Positions 26,988 to 35,016 of a DNA stretch of 64,000 nt are shown here, piece by piece. Source of the DNA: Thermodesulfobium acidiphilum. Its GTDB lineage: Bacteria; Thermodesulfobiota; Thermodesulfobiia; Thermodesulfobiales; Thermodesulfobiaceae. Below the pieces are notes generated by a model. That model was not told the origin of the DNA. It did no database searches and saw only the letters and a program-made list of their open reading frames with translations. The position numbers were made by a program, and so were the translations under genes. Position 1 is the stretch's first letter; each line of letters opens with the position of its first letter. The stretch spans positions 62,001 through 126,000 of the forward strand of contig NZ_CP020921.1 in assembly GCF_003057965.1 (NCBI RefSeq). The letters run 5' to 3'.

Positions 26988-28160
26988 ATGTCTATTAAAA
27001 AGATTTCAGAAGGCGTTTGGTCTTTGAGGTCTAATGATTGGGATAGAAGGGTCTTCGATGAGCTAATTTCTTTGCCGTATGGAACTACTTATAATGCATA
27101 TCTTGTGAAAGGAAGCGATAAATGTGCTCTCATTGACACTACAGACCCTACGAAAACGTATGAACTAATAAACGATCTCAAGAGGCTGAACGTGAGAGTG
27201 GATTATGTAATCTCGAATCATGCTGAGCAAGATCATAGTGGATCAATTGGTGACGTATTAAATCTCTATCCTGATGCTATGGTTGTAACTAATTCTAAAT
27301 GCAAGGACTTTCTGATTGACTTATTGCACATAGATAGCGATAAATTTCTGGTAGTAAAAGAGGGCGACAAACTAGAACTTGGTTTAAAAACCTTACAATT
27401 TAAGATAACTCCATGGGTGCACTGGCCAGAGACTATGATTACTTTTTTGGAAGAAGAAAAAATACTTTTTACGTGCGACTTTTTTGGTTCACACCTTGCA
27501 ACAAGTGAACTTTATGTGACTGATGAATCCCTTGTATATATGGCTGCTAAGAGATATTATTCTGAAATCATGATGCCATTTAGAAATAATGTCAGAAAGA
27601 ACTTGGAGATTGTAAAGAGTCTTTCCCCAAAAATTATTGCTCCAAGTCATGGCCCTGTTTATCAGGATCCAAAATTTATAGTAAACGCAACCGAAGATTG
27701 GATATCGGACAAAGTGAAAAATCTTGTTTTGATACCGTATGTTTCTATGCATGGAAGTACTAAAATATTGGTCGAAAGACTTGTCCAAAGCTTGACAGAT
27801 CTTAATATTGAAGTGATACAATTTAGTTTAACAAAAACTGATATAGGAGAAATAGCTATCCATATGGTTGATGCTGCAACTATTGTGCTTGCAACGCCTA
27901 CGGTATTGCTGGGGCCTCATCCTGCAGCTTTATATGCTACTTATTTGGTATCTGCCCTGAAACCAAAAACGAAATACTTTGGTTTAATAGGTTCATACGG
28001 TTGGGGGTCAAAAGTTGTGGATATTGTTTCAAATATGCTTTCACCACTAAAGCCACATATAATATCCCCTGTCCTTATAAAGGGTATGCCAAAAGATGAA
28101 GATCTAAAAAAGATAGATGATTTAGCTATCCAGATAAGTGGATTGCACAAAAACTTATAA
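26988..28160 (+). CDS. fprA: Class A flavodiiron protein (FprA/NO-O2 reductase)
   Basis: The 390-residue product has a beta-lactamase-fold diiron domain with ligands His78, Glu80, Asp82, His83 (SNHAEQDHSG), His145, Asp164 and His221 (PSHGPVY). A flavodoxin domain follows from about residue 245, with FMN loop SMHGSTKI and GSYGWGSK near 335. These proteins reduce O2 to water or NO to N2O in anaerobes, using rubredoxin, ferredoxin or F420. No rubredoxin domain is fused. Placement 16 bp after narI with AAAGGAGG suggests co-transcription with nar and a job in removing NO formed during nitrate/nitrite metabolism; that role is inferred. Confidence 0.93.
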   Translation: MSIKKISEGVWSLRSNDWDRRVFDELISLPYGTTYNAYLVKGSDKCALIDTTDPTKTYELINDLKRLNVRVDYVISNHAEQDHSGSIGDVLNLYPDAMVVTNSKCKDFLIDLLHIDSDKFLVVKEGDKLELGLKTLQFKITPWVHWPETMITFLEEEKILFTCDFFGSHLATSELYVTDESLVYMAAKRYYSEIMMPFRNNVRKNLEIVKSLSPKIIAPSHGPVYQDPKFIVNATEDWISDKVKNLVLIPYVSMHGSTKILVERLVQSLTDLNIEVIQFSLTKTDIGEIAIHMVDAATIVLATPTVLLGPHPAALYATYLVSALKPKTKYFGLIGSYGWGSKVVDIVSNMLSPLKPHIISPVLIKGMPKDEDLKKIDDLAIQISGLHKNL

Positions 28161-28175
28161 ATAGTGTTTGATTTG

Positions 28176-28349
28176 TTATTCTAACCATATAGCCTCAACC
28201 GGACAGGATTCTTTAGCGCTCTGGCAACAATCACTACAGGTTTCTGAGATGACTTTTGCCACAGCGCCATCCATTTTAAATACATCGGGACAAAGCGCTT
28301 CACAGGTTCCGCAGCCAATGCACAGAGTTTCGTTTACATAAGCTTTCAT
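28176..28349 (-). CDS. Small ferredoxin, single [4Fe-4S] type
   Basis: The 57-residue product reads MKAYVNETLCIGCGTCEALC then PDVF, with a later C-x2-CC-x7-CP end. Cys10, Cys13, Cys16 and Cys49 form the usual single-cluster set of Desulfovibrio/Clostridium-type mono-ferredoxins; the extra Cys20, 38, 41 and 42 may form a disulfide. The start ATG has GGAGGTGAAAG upstream. It converges on the flavodiiron gene with 15 bp between stops, and could be its electron donor; that pairing is inference. It is too short for most gene callers' default cut-offs but clearly coding. Confidence 0.9.
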   Translation of the reverse strand: MKAYVNETLCIGCGTCEALCPDVFKMDGAVAKVISETCSDCCQSAKESCPVEAIWLE

Positions 28350-28475
28350 TCTTTCACCTCCTTTTAAAGCTTTAAAGTATAGATAAAGGTTATAATATGT
28401 TTATAAATCTTACAAATAAGAAATTTTTATTTAAAACTTTAATATCCAATTATTTTTATTCGTGAGGTGAAAAGG

Positions 28476-29204
28476 ATGCTACTTAGTTCTTTGAAAGATA
28501 GATGGTGGAGAAGAGTGGTTGATATGGGACTTCAGGGGGAGAGCATAAGCGTAGAAATTAAGGGTCTTACTCCAAAGGAAGCAATTGGAGAACCACAGAG
28601 GAATGACTTTCCACTGTTAAAAGGAAAAGAATTATTAATTCAAGCTAAAATCAAAAATTCAATTGGTCAGGCGTTTACCTCAATTCCATCTAAATATGTT
28701 GGCCGTCTTGAAGAGATAAATAAATTGAACGAGTCGCAAGAACAAAATAGGGCATTGATAGTTGCAACTATCAATGCTACTTACAGATATCTTGGGCTTT
28801 TAAATGATACTGTCCACTGTAGAGATGAAGGGCCTGAACTTTGTGCCAGGAAAGCATTAGAACAATTTATAGAAAACTATAGAAATTTAAAAGTTGCAGT
28901 TATAGGATATCAACCGGCATTCATATCAGCTCTTTCAAAGTATTTTAATATGCGAGTGACTGATATGGATCCAGAGAATATTGGGAAATTAAAAAATGGG
29001 AGCTTAATTGAATCTTACGAATTGAACAAGGATATAATAAAAGAAAGCGATTTAGTTTTCATGACTGGCTCAACTCTTGTAAACGGTTCAATTGATGAGT
29101 TAGTTGAATACAGTTCTGGAAAAGAAATTATTCTGTTTGGAACGACGTGTGCCGCTTTTGCCTATGAATTCGGCTTTAAAAGGCTTTGTTTTCAGAGTAG
29201 CTAA
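28476..29204 (+). CDS. DUF364 (putative heavy-metal chelation) domain protein
   Basis: The 242-residue product has an N-terminal enolase-like stretch (LKDRWWRRVVDMGLQGES) and a Rossmann-like C-terminal half: NLKVAVIGYQPAFI near residue 142, then VFMTGSTLVNGSIDELV and LFGTTCAAFAYEFG near the end. This is the DUF364/DUF4213 arrangement. Some relatives sit beside molybdenum or metal-uptake genes, but no biochemical role is fixed. I placed the start at ATG 28476 because GAGGTGAAAAGG sits six bases upstream; the GTG at 28467 lies inside that site. The upstream spacer to the ferredoxin holds divergent promoters. Confidence 0.75.
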   Translation: MLLSSLKDRWWRRVVDMGLQGESISVEIKGLTPKEAIGEPQRNDFPLLKGKELLIQAKIKNSIGQAFTSIPSKYVGRLEEINKLNESQEQNRALIVATINATYRYLGLLNDTVHCRDEGPELCARKALEQFIENYRNLKVAVIGYQPAFISALSKYFNMRVTDMDPENIGKLKNGSLIESYELNKDIIKESDLVFMTGSTLVNGSIDELVEYSSGKEIILFGTTCAAFAYEFGFKRLCFQSS

Positions 29205-29326
29205 GCAATGTTAATTAAAACTTTATAAAAATATTAATCTATATTATAATATAAATATATTATTGAGTATTGTGTTACATAATTTTTCCAATAATCGTAT
29301 TTCATAAAAAGCTTTGAGAGGATAAT

Positions 29327-30445
29327 TTGTTTTATAAAGCAAGAGGTTTGTTTGTAATAGTTCTGACGCTTTTTGCACTACTGTGCATAGGCTCTATGGC
29401 ATTTGGGTGTACAGCAGTTGTTTTGCATGGGAAAGATATAATTGCAGCAAGAAACTTTGATTGGACTGATGGACATGCCCTTGTGGCAAGACATGAAAGA
29501 GGAATTAAAAAGGAAGCGGATTTTTTACAGGACAACGATGATGATGATTTCAAGAGTGCTGAATGGACTTCAAAGTATGGCAGTATAACTTTTGATGTTG
29601 TTGAAACCAGTCTTTTATACGGTCAGATAAGTATTCCTGTAGATGGAATGAACGAAAAAGGCCTTTGGGTTTCATCTTTGTGGCTTGATGACAACGACGG
29701 AAAGGCTATAAGTAATTTAGATTTTAAAAAAGTTTCTATAAACAATTGGGAATTGATAGAGTATCTTCTTGATAATTGTGCAGATGTAGATGATGCTTTA
29801 ACTGCTATCAAGAATATTCAAATAATCAATTTTAATTATGCTGACATGTTAGTTAACCTGCACTATATTATGGCTGACAGTTCAGGTAACACTGCAATAG
29901 TAGACATATTGCCTGATAGCAGGGTTATAATTTATAAAAATCCTGAACTTGATATTCTAACGAACAACTTTTACCAATCGAGCTTAGATAACCTAAAGAG
30001 ATATAAAGGCTTTGGAGGGAAATTAAACTTTCCAAAGGACGCCGAAGCAAATAGCGAAAATAGGTTTGTAAAGGCAGCAATTTTATATAACGATATGAAA
30101 ATATATCATAAAGATTCAATTTGTGGTGCATTCAAAATCATGAGGGAAACTGCGCAAAATGACATTGGAGAGCTACCTTATGAAGGGATTACTCAGTGGA
30201 CTGTGGGATATGATCTTACAAAAAAAGAAATTTATTGGTATTCGAGAACAAAGAATGCTAAAAAATTCATAAAACTTTCTGATATTGACTTCTCAAAGCC
30301 TCAAAAAATAAAACCTCTTGACATAAACGATGTGCTTGTAGGTGACACTACAGACTATTTTAAAACGGGGGGAAAGACTTCACCGAACAAAAAACATAAA
30401 TTTTTATTCTTTATTTTTAACTCTTCTTCGGAAGATAATATTTGA
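29327..30445 (+). CDS. Secreted Ntn hydrolase, choloylglycine hydrolase/penicillin V acylase family
   Basis: The 372-residue product has a signal peptide ending SMAFG and then Cys28 (CTAVVLHGKD), the N-terminal nucleophile of the linear-amide hydrolase family. DGMNEKGLWVSSLWL near residue 105 and TNNFYQSSLDNL near 205 are further family blocks, the latter giving the catalytic Asn region. Members cleave amide bonds in bile salts, penicillin V or N-acyl homoserine lactones; in a free-living anaerobe acyl-homoserine-lactone or fatty-acyl amides are more likely substrates. The start is TTG with GAGAGGA upstream. Single-gene transcription unit. Confidence 0.82.
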   Translation: MFYKARGLFVIVLTLFALLCIGSMAFGCTAVVLHGKDIIAARNFDWTDGHALVARHERGIKKEADFLQDNDDDDFKSAEWTSKYGSITFDVVETSLLYGQISIPVDGMNEKGLWVSSLWLDDNDGKAISNLDFKKVSINNWELIEYLLDNCADVDDALTAIKNIQIINFNYADMLVNLHYIMADSSGNTAIVDILPDSRVIIYKNPELDILTNNFYQSSLDNLKRYKGFGGKLNFPKDAEANSENRFVKAAILYNDMKIYHKDSICGAFKIMRETAQNDIGELPYEGITQWTVGYDLTKKEIYWYSRTKNAKKFIKLSDIDFSKPQKIKPLDINDVLVGDTTDYFKTGGKTSPNKKHKFLFFIFNSSSEDNI

Positions 30446-30556
30446 ATATAATTTATTTTATATTATATAATATTTTGTATGTCAAATCGTATTGACAAAA
30501 TTAATGAATATATTTTTACTATAAAATTATAAATAACTAAGGGGTAAAATTATTTT

Positions 30557-31312
30557 TTGAACAAGTGGGATGCAGAAAATTATGATAAGAAAGTAGGTTT
30601 TGTTTCCGAATTTGGGAAAGAACTGCTTCAATTGTTATCCCCTATACCCGGTGAGAGCATTTTAGATCTTGGTTGTGGAACTGGCGACTTGACTTATGAA
30701 ATCTTTAAGTTTGGGGCAGAACCTATAGGGATAGACTGTTCTCCTGCTATGATTGAAAGAGCACGCAAAAAATATCCTGAAATACAATTTTTCGTAGATT
30801 TAGCAGAAAGCTTTCGATTAAAAAGCCAAGTTGATGCAGTTTTTTCTAATGCAGCTCTTCATTGGGTGAAAAAAGCCTCTTTAGCAATTGAATCAATTTA
30901 TCTTGCTTTAAAGGAAGGCGGCAGATTTGTGGCCGAATTTGGAGGTAGGGGCAATGTGGATATGGTTATAAAAGCGATATATGAGGTACTTTCTAAATAT
31001 AAAATTGATGCAGCTAAACTTAATCCATGGTTCTACCCTTCTGTGGAAGAATATACTTTATTACTTGAGAATCAAGGCTTTAAGGTAATAGAAGCGTATC
31101 TATTTGAAAGGCCTACCAGACTCAGAGGAAAAGAGAGAGGATTAAGAGACTGGCTAGATATATTTTTCGGAATATTTTTTGAGGAGTTATCAGTTGATGA
31201 AAAAGAAGAATCTTATAAGTCTATAGAAGAAATTCTCAAGCCAGCTTTATTCAGAGATGGGAGCTATTTTGCAGATTATGTACGCATAAGGATTAAGGCT
31301 GTAAAAGTATGA
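30557..31312 (+). CDS. Class I SAM-dependent methyltransferase (trans-aconitate methyltransferase-like)
   Basis: The 251-residue product has motif I ILDLGCGTGDLTYEI near residue 36, the acidic motif II end IDCSPAMIERA near 60, and SNAALHWV near 94, the hallmark of the UbiE/Tam-like group. The C-terminal ~90 residues form the variable substrate lid. Substrate is not readable. TTG at 30557 is the start, with AAGGGGTAAA upstream. It is followed by a palindromic terminator-like sequence. Confidence 0.75.
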   Translation: MNKWDAENYDKKVGFVSEFGKELLQLLSPIPGESILDLGCGTGDLTYEIFKFGAEPIGIDCSPAMIERARKKYPEIQFFVDLAESFRLKSQVDAVFSNAALHWVKKASLAIESIYLALKEGGRFVAEFGGRGNVDMVIKAIYEVLSKYKIDAAKLNPWFYPSVEEYTLLLENQGFKVIEAYLFERPTRLRGKERGLRDWLDIFFGIFFEELSVDEKEESYKSIEEILKPALFRDGSYFADYVRIRIKAVKV

Positions 31313-31408
31313 TTTTTAAAATTTATTTAAGGTAATAAATACTTAAGATCAGAGTAAAAATATAAAATTAAAATAAAATTTACTCTAAAAGTTTTTTAGT
31401 ATTCTTTA

Positions 31409-31433
31409 AGCTATTAAATTTTAATAGCTTTTT
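31409..31433. terminator. Palindromic terminator between methyltransferase and fixA
   Basis: AGCTATTAAA-T-TTTAATAGCT is a perfect 10+10 repeat followed by TTTTT. It sits 28 bp before fixA, so it may instead attenuate or regulate the fix operon. Confidence 0.5.
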
Positions 31434-31461
31434 AAGTAATTTTTATCTGAAGGAGGTTTAT

Positions 31462-32277
31462 GTGCACTCTTTAGTTTTTATTAAACAAGTTCCAGATGCA
31501 GCTCAGGTTAGAGTAGACTATCATACTGGGACCCTGATTAGAGACGGAGTTCCTGCAATAATCAATCCTTACGACGCTCACGCTATTGAAGCAGCTGTCC
31601 AGATAAAGGACAGATTTGGTGGAATAGTTTCAGTTTTAAGTATGGGTCCTCCAATGGCCGAAGAGGCTTTAAGAAAAGCTTTATCCATGGGAGCGGATAA
31701 GGCATATCTTCTTTGTGATAAGGTCTTTGCAGGATCTGATACCTGGGCTACAAGTTATGCTTTGTGGGCAGGGGCACAGGAGGTTATACAGGAGAATGGG
31801 CCAGTTGATATATTTTGGGCTGGCAAACAGGCTATTGACGGTGATACCGCTCAAACTGGCCCTGGTTTGGCAACTCGCTTTGATATACCACTTGTGACTT
31901 GTGCTATAAAAATAATAGAAGTAAATCCTGAGAAAGGCTATGTGATAGCTCAGAGACAAATCGAAGGAGGTTTTGAAACCCTTCAGGTTACCATACCGTG
32001 TATGATTACTACAGAAAAAGAGTTGAATACTCTTAGATTTTCTCCTCTTCCAGATTTAATTAGAGCTGCAAAGTTAGAGATACGCGTGCTTAACTCAAAT
32101 AATATAAAGATTGATCCAACAAAGTGTGGTTTAAAAAGTTCTCCTACGAAGGTAAAGAGAGTCTTTGTCCCGCCTAAGAGAGAGAGAAAAGAGATTATTG
32201 AGGCTAGCGTTAACGATGTGGCAAGAGCTCTATTTGAGAAATTAGAACCCGTTTTAAAAGAAATGGGCAAATTATAG
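31462..32277 (+). CDS. fixA: Electron transfer flavoprotein beta subunit, FixA type
   Basis: The 271-residue product has the ETF-beta pattern: VFIKQVPDAAQVRVD at the N-terminus, NPYDAHAIEAAVQIKDRFGG (residues 33-52) and the AKQAIDGDTAQTGPGLA block near 118-134 that binds nucleotide/FAD. FixA pairs with FixB; in bifurcating Fix/EtfABCX complexes the FAD held here splits electrons from NADH. The start is GTG behind AAGGAGG. It is first in fixABCX with 11 bp to fixB. Confidence 0.93.
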   Translation: MHSLVFIKQVPDAAQVRVDYHTGTLIRDGVPAIINPYDAHAIEAAVQIKDRFGGIVSVLSMGPPMAEEALRKALSMGADKAYLLCDKVFAGSDTWATSYALWAGAQEVIQENGPVDIFWAGKQAIDGDTAQTGPGLATRFDIPLVTCAIKIIEVNPEKGYVIAQRQIEGGFETLQVTIPCMITTEKELNTLRFSPLPDLIRAAKLEIRVLNSNNIKIDPTKCGLKSSPTKVKRVFVPPKRERKEIIEASVNDVARALFEKLEPVLKEMGKL

Positions 32278-32288
32278 GAGACTGTGTT

Positions 32289-33323
32289 ATGACTCATAAT
32301 ATTAGAGAATATAAAGATGTATGGGTTTTTATAGAACACGATAATGGGAGAATTGAGCACGTTTCTCTGGAGCTATTAACTAAAGGTCGCCAACTGGCAA
32401 AAGACTTAGGATGTAAAATTTGTGCCTTTACTGTAGGGGATAAAGTTGAGATTTTTTCAAATAAGTTATCAGAATATGGAGCTGAAAAATTTTATTTTGT
32501 TGAAAACCCTGTGCTGAAAGAATATAGAACTGAACCTTACAGGGATAGTCTTCTATATTTAATTGAAAAATATAAACCTGAAATAATATTAATTGGAGCG
32601 ACCACTCTTGGTAGAGATATAGCAGCGACACTTGCAACCAAACTTGATACAGGATTAACTGCTGATACTACGGCGCTCGATATAGACTTTGAATCAGACG
32701 CAAAAAATCTATTAATGACCCGTCCAACCTTTGGTGGGAATCTTATGGCTGTAATATATTGTCCTGACAATAGGCCTCAAATGTCTACAGTAAGGCCTGG
32801 AGTTTTCCAGGCAATAAAAGATCCTGTAAACATTGAAAAGATTAGAGAAGAATTTGAGTTCTTTGAGGATAAAATACCAAAAAAAATTTTAGAAAGAGTT
32901 AAGACTGAATCTGATAAAGTAAATTTGAGCTTTTACGACGTAATAATAGCAGGGGGTAGGGGAATAGGAAAAAAGGAGAATATAAAGCTTCTAGAAGACC
33001 TTGCAAGAACTTTGGGAGGCACATGGGCTGTATCAAGAAAGGTGGTTCAAATGGGTTGGGCTCCATACTCAAGACAAGTAGGTCAAACTGGTCAAACTGT
33101 TCATCCAAAGATTTATATAGCTGCAGGAATATCTGGGGCAATTCAACATCTGGCTGGAATGAAATCTTCTGAAATTATTGTTGCCATCAATAAAGATCCT
33201 CATGCACCAATATTTGACATAGCAACTTATGGAATTGTAGGAGATGCTATAGAGATTTTACCAAGACTAACTCAATTTTTTAGCGATAAGCTAAAAGCTG
33301 GAGGTTCAAATGAGAAAAAATGA
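32289..33323 (+). CDS. fixB: Electron transfer flavoprotein alpha subunit, FixB type
   Basis: The 344-residue product ends with the FAD-binding ETF-alpha domain: GGRGIGKKENIKLLEDLA near residue 219, QVGQTGQTVHPKIYIAAGIS and GAIQHLAGM near 265-294, then INKDPHAPIFDIATYGIVGD. The N-terminal domain contains PEIILIGATTLGRDIAATLA. It forms the ETF heterodimer with FixA. The start ATG has AGGAGACTG upstream; the last 14 bp overlap fixC. Confidence 0.94.
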   Translation: MTHNIREYKDVWVFIEHDNGRIEHVSLELLTKGRQLAKDLGCKICAFTVGDKVEIFSNKLSEYGAEKFYFVENPVLKEYRTEPYRDSLLYLIEKYKPEIILIGATTLGRDIAATLATKLDTGLTADTTALDIDFESDAKNLLMTRPTFGGNLMAVIYCPDNRPQMSTVRPGVFQAIKDPVNIEKIREEFEFFEDKIPKKILERVKTESDKVNLSFYDVIIAGGRGIGKKENIKLLEDLARTLGGTWAVSRKVVQMGWAPYSRQVGQTGQTVHPKIYIAAGISGAIQHLAGMKSSEIIVAINKDPHAPIFDIATYGIVGDAIEILPRLTQFFSDKLKAGGSNEKK

Positions 33324-34611
33324 TTTTGACGTAATAATAGTAGGGGCAGGACCTGCGGGACTCGCTGCTGGCTATGTTTTAGCTAAAGAGGGAATAAACG
33401 TTGCTATTATAGAACGTGGTATTTTTCCAGGCTCTAAAAACGTTATGGGTGGCATATTTTACAGAAGTTCTTTGGATGACTTGATACCTGATTTTTATAA
33501 AGAAGCACCTTTAGAAAGACATATAGTGGAGCAAAAGATTTGGCTTTTATCAGATGATTCTATGTTTTCTGTAGGGTTAAAGAGCGAAAAATATAACGCT
33601 GAGCCGTACAATTGTTTTAGTGTGTTCAGGGCAAAATTTGATAAATGGTTTGCAAAAAAAGTATTGGATGCCTCTGCGATGATAATAAATGAGACAGTAG
33701 TGAAAGAACTAATTTTGGATAAAGAGAAAGTAGTCGGTGTAAGAACCGATAGACCAAATGGAGATCTTTATTCTGATGTAGTTATATCGGCTGAAGGGGT
33801 TAATTCCTTTTTGCCAAAATATCTTGGTTTGAGAAGAGAGATTAATACAAATAACGTTGCTCTTGGCGTAAAGGAAGTTATAGAGTTGCCAGATAAGGTT
33901 ATAAACGATAGGTTTGGAGTTTCAAACTCTTCTGAGGGAGTGGCCATAGAGATAACTGGTCCCTATTTTAAAGAAATGAGAGCAATGGGTTTTGTTTATA
34001 CCAATAGGAATTCTTTGTCTATAGGCATAGGAGCAGTTATAGAAGATCTGGTGAGGCTTAAAATAAATCCTAATGATTTGCTCGAAACTTTAAAAGGCCA
34101 TCCAGCAATAAAGCCCTTAATTAGCGGTAGCGAAACTAAGGAGTACATGGCTCACATGATTCCTGAGGGGGGATATTATTCAATGCCAAAACTCTATTAT
34201 GATGGTTTTATGGTTGTAGGAGATGCAGCTATGCTTGTAAACAGCATTCACAGAGAAGGAGCAAATCTAGCAATTGAATCTGGAAAGTTTGCAGCAAAAA
34301 CATATATTGAAGCAAGAAAGATAGGAGATTTCTCACAGAGGACGCTGAGCGCTTATCAGAAAAAACTTGAAGAATCATTTGTGTTGAAAGACTTAAAGAC
34401 ATATAGAAATTTACCAAAATTGTTAGAAGAAAAAAAGTACCTTATTTCAAAATATCCAAAATTTTTAATAGATGCTATGTATGAAATATATAACGTAGAT
34501 AGAGTTTCAAAATCAGATAAAATAAAGTTAATCTTAAATAAAGCGAAAAAGGAAATTGGATATTTTAACATTATTAAAGATATATTTAGTGTCTGGAGGA
34601 ACTTCAAATGA
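33310..34611 (+). CDS. fixC: FixC, ETF:quinone oxidoreductase-like flavoprotein
   Basis: The 433-residue product begins with the FAD motif VIIVGAGPAGLAAGYVLAKE (residues 9-28) followed by ERGIFPGSKNVMGG. The FAD-binding GD block is in MVVGDAAMLVNSIHREGANL near residue 304-323. It is homologous to the flavin part of ETF-QO, with the Fe-S domain supplied by the separate FixX. It passes low-energy electrons to the quinone pool while the partner branch reduces ferredoxin. Overlaps fixX by 4 bp. Confidence 0.94.
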   Translation: MRKNDFDVIIVGAGPAGLAAGYVLAKEGINVAIIERGIFPGSKNVMGGIFYRSSLDDLIPDFYKEAPLERHIVEQKIWLLSDDSMFSVGLKSEKYNAEPYNCFSVFRAKFDKWFAKKVLDASAMIINETVVKELILDKEKVVGVRTDRPNGDLYSDVVISAEGVNSFLPKYLGLRREINTNNVALGVKEVIELPDKVINDRFGVSNSSEGVAIEITGPYFKEMRAMGFVYTNRNSLSIGIGAVIEDLVRLKINPNDLLETLKGHPAIKPLISGSETKEYMAHMIPEGGYYSMPKLYYDGFMVVGDAAMLVNSIHREGANLAIESGKFAAKTYIEARKIGDFSQRTLSAYQKKLEESFVLKDLKTYRNLPKLLEEKKYLISKYPKFLIDAMYEIYNVDRVSKSDKIKLILNKAKKEIGYFNIIKDIFSVWRNFK

Positions 34612-34880
34612 GAATTGAAGATAAGCTTTATTTGATAGGTTACAATATCGACGAAGAAAGCCATCTGGGAGTAAGTGATCCAAATGAGTGCAAGAGATGT
34701 CAGGGGAGACCCTGTACGTATATTTGTCCAGCGGGAGTTTATTCATACGACGATGAAGAGGATAAACTCTCTATTAATTATGATGCATGCGTTGAATGTG
34801 GCACATGCAGAATTGTTTGCAGTTATATTACTTGGAGATACCCAAGAGGGGGGTTTGGTGTACAGTATAAATTTGGATAG
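34608..34880 (+). CDS. fixX: FixX, ferredoxin-like subunit
   Basis: The 90-residue product has the FixX cysteine pattern: NECKRCQGRPCTYICPAGVY (from residue 23) and CVECGTCRIVCSYITWRYPR near 61-80. The YPRGGFGVQYKFG end is the usual FixX tail. It relays electrons from FixC to the acceptor. Its ATG overlaps the fixC stop. Completes a canonical fixABCX order. Confidence 0.94.
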   Translation: MRIEDKLYLIGYNIDEESHLGVSDPNECKRCQGRPCTYICPAGVYSYDDEEDKLSINYDACVECGTCRIVCSYITWRYPRGGFGVQYKFG

Positions 34881-34882
34881 AG

Positions 34883-34902
34883 CTTTATAAAAAGTTATAA
34901 AG
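34883..34902 (+). terminator. Small hairpin after fixX
   Basis: CTTTATAA-AAAG-TTATAAAG is a perfect 8+8 stem 3 bp after the fixX stop, followed by an A/T-rich tract but not a clean T run. Weak terminator or processing site. Confidence 0.35.
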
Positions 34903-34936
34903 AAAATAAAATTTTAGTAAATTCCTTTTTTTACAG

Positions 34937-34975
34937 TTATCTTAAGATAAAGTTTCCTTTTTTTTATGTTATAAT
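34937..34975 (+). promoter_or_regulatory. Palindrome and -10 box upstream of acyl-CoA ligase
   Basis: TTATCTTAAGATAA (34937-34950) is a perfect 14-bp palindrome and TATAAT lies at 34970-34975. With a start point near 34982, the palindrome is centred near -38, where it would overlap the -35 region as an operator or activator site. It suggests the ligase has its own regulated promoter apart from fixABCX. Confidence 0.45.
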
Positions 34976-35016
34976 AACAGAATATTCTGACAATTATTTT
35001 AGGAGAGGGATAATTT

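Noticed and set aside
30492-30525. TTGACA and TATAAA before the methyltransferase
   Set aside because: The spacing is about 22 bp, outside the workable range, so I do not call it a promoter.
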